A stretch of DNA of 8,511 nt, from assembly GCF_001983105.1 (NCBI RefSeq), contig NZ_MOMC01000044.1, positions 82,097-90,607 on the forward strand, read 5' to 3'. The notes beneath the pieces were generated by a model. The model saw only the letters and a list, made by a program, of their open reading frames with translations. It did not search any database and was not told where the DNA came from. The translations under genes were made by a program, and so were the position numbers. Every line of letters starts with the position of its first letter. Position 1 is the first letter of the stretch. Positions 1 through 7,300 of the stretch are shown here, piece after piece. This DNA is from Pseudofrankia asymbiotica (GTDB lineage Bacteria; Actinomycetota; Actinomycetes; Frankiales; Frankiaceae).

Positions 1-2729
1 ACGCCGAGGACCTGCTCGACATGCTCGCCCGGCAGTCGCTCGTCCGGATCGACGCGGTGTCCGGCGCGGTAACCCTGCACGGCCTGGTCTTCCAGTACGC
101 ACGCGCCGCGCTCGCCGGCGCGCGGCGGGAGAACCTGCACCGTCAGGTGGCGAGCTGGCTGCTCGAGCGCTGGGGCGGACTGGCCGACAGCCTGCCGGGG
201 CTGCGTCAGACGATGACCTTCGATGATGTGGATCGCTACGGTCTGGCGGCGCTGGTCCCGCATCTGCTCGCCGCCGACGACTACGCCACCGTCGATCTGC
301 TCCTTGCCGCCGAACCGCCAGCTTCCGCCGGCAGGGCGCAGAGCGTCTGGTACGCGTCGCACGAAGCCGTCGGGCGCACAGGCGACTACCTCGCCGCCGT
401 CCGCGAGGCCTGGCGGGACGCGCGCGGCCGCCATCCACCCGACGACCCGCGCGGGATGGCCCGCCAGATCAGCTACGCGCTCGTCATCGGATCGATCACC
501 AACCTGGCGGCGAACATCCCACCAGCCCTGCTCGTCCGCCTCGTCGAGACCGGGCACTGGCCCATGGACCGCGCGCTCGCCTTCGCCCTGGCCACTCCCA
601 ACCTGGGCGACCGCGCGCAGGCGCTGACCGAGTTGGCGCGGTCCCTGCCCGCGGAGGAACGCGGGCCCGTTCTCGCCTGGGCATCGGCTGCCGCCGCCGC
701 GATAAGTCGTCCCGGCGCCCAGGCGCGGGCGCTGGTCGAGCTGGCGCCGCACCTGCCGGCTGATGAGCGCGAGCCCGTCCTGGCACAGGCGTTGGCCGCC
801 GCGAGCGCGACGGACAGTCCGGACGACCGCGCGCGGAACCTGACGGCGCTCGCGCCGCACCTGCCCGCCGGCGAACGCGAGGCCGTTCTGGCGGACGCGC
901 TGGCCGCCGCCACGGCCATCACCAGTCCGGACTACCGCACCCGGGTCCTCACCGAGCTGGCACCGCTCCTGACCGCCGAACAACTGGCCGAAGCACTGGA
1001 ATCCACCACCAGCGTCACCAATCCGTATGACCGCGCGAAGGCCCTGGCCGCGCTCGCGCCGTGCCTCCCCGGCACGCTCCTGCCCCAGGTACTGACCGCC
1101 GGGATGATGATCGACCGCCCAGGCGCGCGGGCCCGCGCCCTGACTGGCGTCGCGCCGCACCTGCCCGCTGGTGAACGCGGTCCCGTCCTGGCGGACGCGC
1201 TGGCCGCGGCGACGACGATCGACCGTCCCGGTGCCCGGGCGCACGCGCTGACCGCGTTGGCGCCGCACCTGCCAGCGGACGAACGCGGTCCCGTCCTGGC
1301 ACAGGCGTTGGCCGCAGCCGTCACGATTGGCCGCCCGGGCGCCAGAGCACGCGCGCTGACCGGCCTGGTGCCCCGTCTTCCCACCGAGGAACACGGGCCC
1401 GTGGTGGCGCAGGCATTGGCCGCCGCCAGCGCCATCGAGGATCCCGATGACCGTGCGCGGAACCTGACGGCGCTCGCGCGGCACCTGCCCGCCGGCGAAC
1501 GCGGCGCCGTTCCGGCGGACGCGCTGACCGCCGCCACGGCCATCACCAATCCGGACTACCGCGCCCGGGTCCTCACCGCGCTGGTGCGCCTCCTGACTCC
1601 GGACCTGCTCGTGCGGGCGCTGGCCGCGGCGACAGCGATCGACCATCCGGACGGCCACGCGCGGGACCTGTCCGCGCTCGCCTCCCACCTGCCCACCGAG
1701 CTGCTGGCCCAGGCGCTGACGGGCGCCATCGCGATGCACTCGCCCGACGAGCGGGCGCACGTTCTGGCGGAGTTGGCTCCGAACCTGCCCGCCGAGCTGC
1801 TGGCGCGGGCCCTGACCGCCGCCGCGTCCATCAGCCGCCCGGGCGCCCGCGCGCGAGCTCTGGCCTCGTTGGCGCCGTACCTGCCGGCCGGCGAGCGCGT
1901 CCTGGCGGATGCGTTGACCGCGGCGCTGGGTATGCCCCGGCCGGACGAGCGTGCGCAGGTTCTGGAGGAGCTGGCGGCGCACCTGCCCCGCGACCTGCTG
2001 GTCCGCGCGTTCACCGCCGCCGCGTCGATGGACACGCCGAACGACCGTGCGCGAGCGCTGGCCGCGCTCGCGCCAGCTCTACCCGATGACCTGCTCGCGC
2101 GGGCGCTGGACATCGCCGCCGCCGACCGTGGCCACACCGACCGTGGCCACACCGGCCGTGGACAGGCCGGCCTTGACCGGGCCGTGGCTGTCGCCATGGT
2201 CTCCTTCCCCGACCCGTATGACCGCGCGCGGTTCCTCACCGCGCTCGCGGCACGCCTACCCTTCGACGGCCGTGAGCCCGTCCTGCGCCGAGCACTGGCG
2301 GCGGCCACAGCCGTCGACAGACCCCACGAACGAGCACGGGCCCTCGCCTGGCTGGCGCCACGGCTGACCGCCGCCCTTCTGGCTCAGGCCTGGGCCGTCG
2401 GGAGCGCCGAACGATACCGCCGGACGGAGACGTTGGTCGCCCTCGCGCCACATCTGCCCCCAGACCTCGCCGAGCAGGCGATGACGGTCGTCGCCTCGGT
2501 CAGGAGTCCCACCGATCGGACGCGGGTCCTGACCGCGCTGGTACCCGCCCTGCCCGCCGGCACGCGGGGCATCGGCGTGGGCCAGGCACTGGAGCTCGCC
2601 TCCAGGACGAGCCGCGCCGCTGTTCTCTCCGTCGCCCGGATGGCGCTCGCGGCCGATCCGCCGGCCGCGAAAGAGGCCGGCCCGCTGGTTTCCGCGGCGC
2701 TGCTGCGCGTCCGACGCTGGTGGCCCTGA
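1..2729 (+). CDS. C-terminal part of an NB-ARC/STAND-type ATPase with a long helical-repeat sensor (5' end outside window)
   Basis: The frame is open from the first bases of the window, so the ATG at 21 is internal and the gene is 5'-truncated. Bases 3-110 read like the winged-helix end of an NB-ARC domain: a 'LLDMLARQSLV' helix, then a strand and 'LHGLVFQYA' (75-101), at the place of the MHD motif of STAND ATPases. The His is kept and the Asp is Gly; from memory, actinobacterial members often have LHR here. Bases 130-560 look like an APAF-1-type helical region ('LHRQVASWLLERW'). From about 594 to 2603 there are some 19 two-helix repeats, ending in a short basic tail and TGA. STAND proteins are nucleotide-driven switches whose C-terminal repeats sense a ligand and whose N-terminus carries the effector. 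The P-loop and effector are upstream and unseen, so the role (antiphage, regulatory or other) is open. It is convergent with yaaA. Coding is certain; the STAND assignment rests on the first 100 or so residues. Confidence 0.8.
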   Translation, partial: AEDLLDMLARQSLVRIDAVSGAVTLHGLVFQYARAALAGARRENLHRQVASWLLERWGGLADSLPGLRQTMTFDDVDRYGLAALVPHLLAADDYATVDLLLAAEPPASAGRAQSVWYASHEAVGRTGDYLAAVREAWRDARGRHPPDDPRGMARQISYALVIGSITNLAANIPPALLVRLVETGHWPMDRALAFALATPNLGDRAQALTELARSLPAEERGPVLAWASAAAAAISRPGAQARALVELAPHLPADEREPVLAQALAAASATDSPDDRARNLTALAPHLPAGEREAVLADALAAATAITSPDYRTRVLTELAPLLTAEQLAEALESTTSVTNPYDRAKALAALAPCLPGTLLPQVLTAGMMIDRPGARARALTGVAPHLPAGERGPVLADALAAATTIDRPGARAHALTALAPHLPADERGPVLAQALAAAVTIGRPGARARALTGLVPRLPTEEHGPVVAQALAAASAIEDPDDRARNLTALARHLPAGERGAVPADALTAATAITNPDYRARVLTALVRLLTPDLLVRALAAATAIDHPDGHARDLSALASHLPTELLAQALTGAIAMHSPDERAHVLAELAPNLPAELLARALTAAASISRPGARARALASLAPYLPAGERVLADALTAALGMPRPDERAQVLEELAAHLPRDLLVRAFTAAASMDTPNDRARALAALAPALPDDLLARALDIAAADRGHTDRGHTGRGQAGLDRAVAVAMVSFPDPYDRARFLTALAARLPFDGREPVLRRALAAATAVDRPHERARALAWLAPRLTAALLAQAWAVGSAERYRRTETLVALAPHLPPDLAEQAMTVVASVRSPTDRTRVLTALVPALPAGTRGIGVGQALELASRTSRAAVLSVARMALAADPPAAKEAGPLVSAALLRVRRWWP
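813..1640 (+). repeat. Segmental duplication: repeat units 3-4 copied as units 9-10 at 624-base spacing
   Basis: Bases 825-960 and 1449-1584 match with roughly nine mismatches over 136 bases by eye, far closer than other unit pairs. Both encode the idiosyncratic 'RARNLTAL', 'HLPAGER' and 'AATAIT' followed by 'PDYR' and 'RVLT'. The 624-base offset equals 208 codons, exactly the sum of six units (36+32+32+36+36+36), so the copy is in register. This indicates array growth by unequal recombination or block duplication rather than only single-unit expansion. Confidence 0.7.
2124..2168 (+). repeat. 15-base in-frame tandem repeat (DRGHT) inserted in helical repeat unit 15
   Basis: Two perfect copies of gaccgtggccacacc (2124-2138 and 2139-2153) are followed by a degenerate third (2154-2168). 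They encode DRGHT, DRGHT and GRGQA. The element interrupts the second helix of repeat unit 15 and is unlike the Ala/Leu-rich array around it. It looks like a slippage-generated, possibly length-variable loop. Confidence 0.8.
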
Positions 2730-2834
2730 CGCGGACCTTCTCGTCGCCTCGTTGGGCCTCCGCCAGGCCGTAGCCGGCAGGTGCCGCCGGGAGCGACGCT
2801 GTCGAAGCGAGCCGCGGACCAAGGCGGCCGCCAG

Positions 2835-3785
2835 TTAGCCGCTAATCCCGGTGCCGACAGCCGGGTTCCAGCGGGTGATGATGTCGAGGGCTGGCGCGGT
2901 GGCGGTGCCGCGGGGCTCGGCTGCCAGGCCGGCGGACTCGGCCACCTCGACCACGTCGTCGACGGTCTTCACCGGGCGGCCGGCGGCTTCGGCGAGCAGG
3001 AGAGCTCGGGTCAACAGGCCCTTCGCCTGTTTCGCCTGGTAGCTGAGCGAGCGGCGGACCCAGCGCCCGTCGACGAGTTTCTCGGTCAGCGCGCGCACGG
3101 GCAGGGCGTTCGTCCGGATCGGCCCGGAAAGCCTGGGCACGGTCGCGTAGTCCGACGAGCGCAGGTCCACGACGAGGTGCTCGCCGACGGCGGCCGGGGC
3201 TGGCGGCGGGGCGGCCCTGGTGGCGCTTCCGTTCCCGGCCGTCACCTCGTCGGCCCCGGCGCGCCCGTCGGCGGCGGCCGGGGCGGACACAAGCAGGTCC
3301 GGCAGGACCAGGGCGAGCCTCGCGCGCCAGAACGTCGCGAGCACCGTCGGCGCGGCACGGCCATCCAGGCCGGGAATGGCCGCCGCCATGCCGACGCGGT
3401 GGTCGGGCACCGGCTCGGCCGCGCCGATCAGGCCGAACGCGCCGTTGGAGACGAACAGCGCGCGGTCGGCCGCGGCCCGCGCGGCGGGCGGAAGCGTCGC
3501 CGGGGCCAGCGCCTCGTAGAGCACGCCCACGAACCGATCAAGCGCCGGCCTTGTCGGCGCGTCCACGATCGCGGCGTTGGCGGCCAGGTCCGCCTCGGCC
3601 CGCGAGGCCGGCAGCCGAAGCGCGACGATCGCCGCCGCCGGGTCGTCGCGGCAGAAGGCCGCGACGGCCTGTGTCACCTCGGCGCGGGCGGCCGCGAGCG
3701 GGCCGTCGCCGAACCCGGCGACCCGCAGCGACGGCCCGTCGCCGCCTTCGGTCTTCGCCTCGCTCGGCGGCAGCAGGATCCGCAC
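2835..3785 (-). CDS. yaaA: Peroxide stress protein YaaA (DUF328/UPF0246 family)
   Basis: The 316-residue product starts with the family hallmark 'RILLPPSEAK' (2-11). It also has 'RFVGVLYEAL' (84-93), 'FVSNGAFGLIG' (111-121), 'DHRVGM' (128-133), 'FWRARL' (152-157), 'VVDLRSSDYA' (205-214) and 'SYQAKQAKGLLTR' (248-260), in the order expected for YaaA. In E. coli YaaA is OxyR-induced and limits free iron and oxidative DNA damage during peroxide stress; it is cytoplasmic. The start is GTG at 3785: an in-frame TAG lies directly before it, and GAGG (3797-3794) sits 8 bases upstream. At 316 residues it is longer than E. coli YaaA (about 258), partly through an Ala/Pro/Gly-rich stretch at about 168-200. 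It is convergent with the STAND gene and divergent from the exporter gene, so probably transcribed alone. I see no clear promoter or OxyR site. Confidence 0.92.
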   Translation of the reverse strand: MRILLPPSEAKTEGGDGPSLRVAGFGDGPLAAARAEVTQAVAAFCRDDPAAAIVALRLPASRAEADLAANAAIVDAPTRPALDRFVGVLYEALAPATLPPAARAAADRALFVSNGAFGLIGAAEPVPDHRVGMAAAIPGLDGRAAPTVLATFWRARLALVLPDLLVSAPAAADGRAGADEVTAGNGSATRAAPPPAPAAVGEHLVVDLRSSDYATVPRLSGPIRTNALPVRALTEKLVDGRWVRRSLSYQAKQAKGLLTRALLLAEAAGRPVKTVDDVVEVAESAGLAAEPRGTATAPALDIITRWNPAVGTGISG

Positions 3786-4316
3786 CTACCCGACCTCATT
3801 TCCCGCGATTCCCGTGATCTGGGCGTCCCGATGCCACCCGACGATCGGGCCTACGGCGCCAGCGCGGCAGGGAGAAGCGTAACGACGACCAAGTCCGACT
3901 CCACCCGACACGTCTGCCCGGCGGGGTGCGCGGCGCGGCGGGCATCCGTGCCGCCACGGAAGGCCACATGGCCCACGCGACCCCACCGATCTCCATCAGC
4001 ACCTCCAACCGTTGCTCCGGGTCGCTTATATGCCGGGTTATGCTCGCCCGGTGCTCACCACCCAGGGCCAGCCCAACCCGGGCGTCATCCTGCTGGAAAA
4101 AGCCGTTCTTTGAACAGGCCCCGCTCCGCACTGCCCGTCAGGCCCGCGGCGGCTGAGGCCAACGGACGCGAACGCGCTGGTCGCGGGCGCACGCGTCATG
4201 ATTCTCGGCGGTTCACCACGACGGTTGATTGATCGCGGATAGACAGTTCGTCCGCGGACAGCCTCCGCGCAATACGCGCGCTCTGACGTCTGTGGAAGCC
4301 ATCACGCAGGGGGGTC
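3786..4316. other. Divergent intergenic region between yaaA and the FHA-ABC gene, no supported gene
   Basis: This 531-base stretch must hold the promoters of both flanking genes. Reading frames across it have mixed third positions and W/R-rich, low-quality translations, unlike the neighbours. Visible signals, all weak: TATGCT at 4039-4044 (matches TANNNT) six bases before a GTG that opens a 20-codon frame (4051-4113); a perfect 10-base palindrome gtccgcggac at 4250-4259; and a small 5-bp hairpin, cgcgc/gcgcg with loop aatac, at 4266-4280 in the likely leader of the exporter gene. I found no convincing -35/-10 pair for either flanking gene. Confidence 0.6.
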
Positions 4317-4337
4317 ATGGAAGCGGGGGTAACGATG
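4308..4337 (+). promoter_or_regulatory. Two alternative ribosome-binding site/start pairs for the FHA-ABC gene
   Basis: An agggggg run (4308-4314) lies only about 2-3 bases from ATG 4317. A second ggggg run (4325-4329) lies 5 bases from ATG 4335, in the same frame. The spacing favours 4335, which would remove six residues before the first FHA strand. The upstream ATG is kept in the gene call because AGG at 4308-4310 is also at usable distance (6 bases). Confidence 0.45.
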
Positions 4338-7300
4338 TCAGCCGGGCTGACTGTCCGCAGTGGGCGCGAGGTCGTGGCCGTTGTTCCAGAGGGCCAGTCG
4401 TGCGTCATCGGGCGGACAGCTGGCGATCCCCTGCTGGCGGACGATCGGGTCTCCCGGCGTCATCTGCTCATCGAGCCCACCCCCGAGGGCTGGACCGCGG
4501 TCGACGTCAGCACCTTCGGCACCTGGCAGAACGGCTGGCGGATCGGACGAGTCCTGATCCACGGGGAGTCGCACCTGCGGCTCGGCGCGCCGGACGGCCC
4601 GATGGTCACCCTGGTGCCGCACCCGATCACCAGTCCGGCCTCCCCGCGCTCGTCGGCGCTGGCCGTGTCTGTCACCTCGGTCGACGAGCCCGCCGGCCAG
4701 CAGCCGCGCCCCGATCCGTCGGAGCAGCCACAGGCCGGCCCCTGGGGGCAGCCGGCCGAGGCGTGGAACTCCACCGAGGCCTGGAACTCCGCTGAGGCGT
4801 GGAACCAGCCCGTCGTGTCGACGCCCGTTGGAACCTGGGAACCACCGGTCACGTCCATCCCGATCGGGCGCTGGGACCCGCGGATGTCCTCGCCCCCCAC
4901 CGGTTCCGGGGAACCGGTGGCATCGTCGATCCCCGCCAGCCCCTGGGACACCCAGGCGGCCCCACCCGCCATGGGATTCCCGGTCACGCAGGTCCCGCCG
5001 GACCCGGTACCGTCCGTCCCCATCGACCCATGGGACCCGCGGGAGGTCCCGGTCCCCCCTGGCCCCTGGGAGCCCCCACTCGCCGCGCCCCCCACCGAGC
5101 GGCGGGATCAGCACCAGTCCCGGCCGGCGCCTTCGGACCCCCAGGACCCGCTCAGGACTCCCGTCACGGACTGGCCTGAACAGACGGTCAGGATGACGCC
5201 CAGGGCGCTGCGCATCGCCGACCCGACCGGGACACGGCCCGTCACGGACCCGATCGGAGCACGGCCCGTCGCCGACCCGGCCGGAGCGCGGCCCGTCACG
5301 GACCCGACCGGGGCACGGCCCGTCGCCGACCGGGCCCCGACGCCGGCTACCTCCCGACGCGGGGACGACCGGGACGCGGCGCCGTCGGAGCGGCGCGGGG
5401 ACGACCCGGCCATGGCCGATCCCGCGCATCGCGCGGGCAAGCCAGCCAGAGCCTCGTCCGCCCCGCCTGGCGGCGTCGTCCGATCCGAGGTCAAGCGCCA
5501 TCACGAACGCCCGACCCTGTTGCCCAAGAAGGCGCGCTCTGGATCCGGGCCTCGGATGCCCCCGGCCGAGGGCGACGTGCCGGATACCGACGCGGGGCTT
5601 GGCCGCATCCACACGCTGCGGCCGGGCCGGACGGTGATCGGACGGGCGCTGACGAGCGACGTCGTCGTCGGTGACCTGCTGACGTCGCGGGAGCACGCGG
5701 CGCTGTTCGTCGACGCCGACGGGGTCGAGATCATCGACCTGGACTCGGCGAACGGCACATTCGTCAACGGCCGCCGAACCGAGCGGGCACGGCTGCGGAC
5801 CGGGGACTTCTTCTCTATCGGGCACCACGTCTTCCACACCGGTGCCGCGGCCGCGGAGAAGAACGCGGCGCCCACACGGCTGGTCGAGTACCTCGATCAC
5901 GGTGACGTGACCTTCCAGGTCGACGGGCTGTGTGTCGACGTCGGCGAGACCCGGCTGTTGCACGACGTCACCTTCCGCCTGCCCGGGCGTGCCGTGCTGG
6001 GCGTGATCGGTCCGAGTGGTGCCGGCAAGTCGACGCTGCTGGGCGCCCTGACCGGCTTCCGCCCGGCCGACGTCGGAACCGTCCGCTACTCCGGCCGCGA
6101 CCTCTACGCCGAGTACGACGAGCTGCGTCGCCGCATCGGCTATGTCCCGCAGGACGACATCCTGCACACCGCCCTCACCGTCCGGCAGGCCCTCGAGTAC
6201 GGTGCCCAGCTGCGCTTCCCGGCCGAGACCACCAAGGAGGAACGGGCCAGGCGTGTTGACGAGGTCCTCCTCGAGCTCGGCCTCACCAACCGGACGGGCG
6301 AGGCGCGCGCGGACCGACCCAGTCGGGATCCCGACGTCGCCGCCCGTCGCCGCCGCCATCCAGCCGGCGCTGGCGGCCACGACGACGAGGGCCCTGACGA
6401 CCTCGACGACCTCGACGCCGCCGCCGGCCCGGCGGACGGCCTGGACAACCTCGACGACGAGGTACCCCAAGGCGTCGACCTACCTGGGCTGAAGGTCTCG
6501 AAGCTCTCCGGTGGCCAGCGCAAACGGACCAGCGTCGCGCTGGAGCTGCTCACCCAGCCGACCTTGCTGTACCTCGACGAGCCCACGTCGGGCCTTGACC
6601 CCGGCCTCGACAAGGAGGTCATGGAGTCGCTGCGCCGTCTCGCCGACGGTGGCCGGACGGTGGTCGTCGTCACCCACAGCGTCGCGAACCTCGACCTTTG
6701 CGACTACCTCCTGGTACTCGCCAAGGGCGGTCACGTCGCCTACTTCGGTCCCCCCGCGCACGCGCTCGAGTTCTTCGGCCGCGACAGCTGGTCGGACGCC
6801 TTCCAGCTACTCAAGAACCCGAAGAGCGCGGTCAGGCTTGCCCACCGGTACCGGAACTCGAAGTACTTCATCCGGGGCTCGGCGAGCGTGCCCAAGCCGC
6901 GCCCCGCGCCGTTGGAGAACATCCGCCAGCAGTCGGTGCTCTCCCAGGCGCTGACGCTGAGCCGTCGATATCTGCGGGTCATCGCCTCGGACCCGGCCTA
7001 TTTACGGCTGCTGGTCGCATATCCGATCGTGCTCGGCCTGATACCTCGGACGCTGCCGTCGAGCTATGGCCTGGCCATGTCGACCAGTCCGGAGGAGTCG
7101 AATACCGCCGCGTCTCAGATCCTGCTGGTCCTCATCCTCATGGCCTGTTTCATGGGCATGTCCAACTCGATCCGGGAACTCGTCAAGGAACGCGCGATCT
7201 ACCGCCGAGAACGCGGCATCGGCCTGTCGACGGCTGCCTATCTCGGATCCAAGGTGGCGGTGCTCGGGCTGATCACCACGGTGCAGAGCGTCGTGCTCAC

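Larger units (their letters stand above)
594..2603 (+). repeat. About 19 tandem alpha-helical (HEAT/TPR-like) repeats of 32 or 36 residues
   Basis: Consensus of the first helix is xxPxxRARALTALAPHLP; the second is LLAxALAAATAI. Units start for example at 705, 813, 1113, 1221, 1329 and 1437. Long units (36 residues) carry 'ADERGPV' between the helices; short units (32 residues) go straight to 'AELLA', so lengths differ by exactly four residues. By eye the order is long for units 1-3, short 4-5, long 6-9, short 10-12, 34 residues for unit 13, short 14-15 (15 with an insertion), long 16, then degenerate 17-19. Units 6 and 7 share 30 of 36 residues. The pattern fits a right-handed alpha-solenoid. 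I do not assign it to a named Pfam repeat; similar 'LAPHLP' repeats occur, from memory, in cyanobacterial and Chloroflexi signalling proteins. Confidence 0.85.

Noticed and set aside
2755..2769. Small hairpin ggcct/aggcc after the STAND gene as terminator
   Set aside because: Only 5 bp with a 5-base loop and no T-run; too weak in this composition.
3796..4131. Minus-strand frame of 111 codons ending 10 bases before yaaA, possible operon partner
   Set aside because: It contains a possible GGAGG-ATG start near 4000 and a plausible stretch (DPEQRLEVLMEIGG), but its C-terminal half is W/R-rich noise and third positions are mixed; not enough to call a gene.
2781..4232. Long plus-strand frame of 483 codons across yaaA
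   Set aside because: It is antisense to YaaA, whose motifs are clear, and its Gly/Arg/His-rich translation matches no family; long antisense frames are normal in such GC-rich DNA.
4338..6470. Minus-strand frame of 710 codons opposite the exporter gene
   Set aside because: It mirrors the FHA-ABC frame, has a G/R/V-rich composition and contains no recognisable motif; shadow of the real gene.
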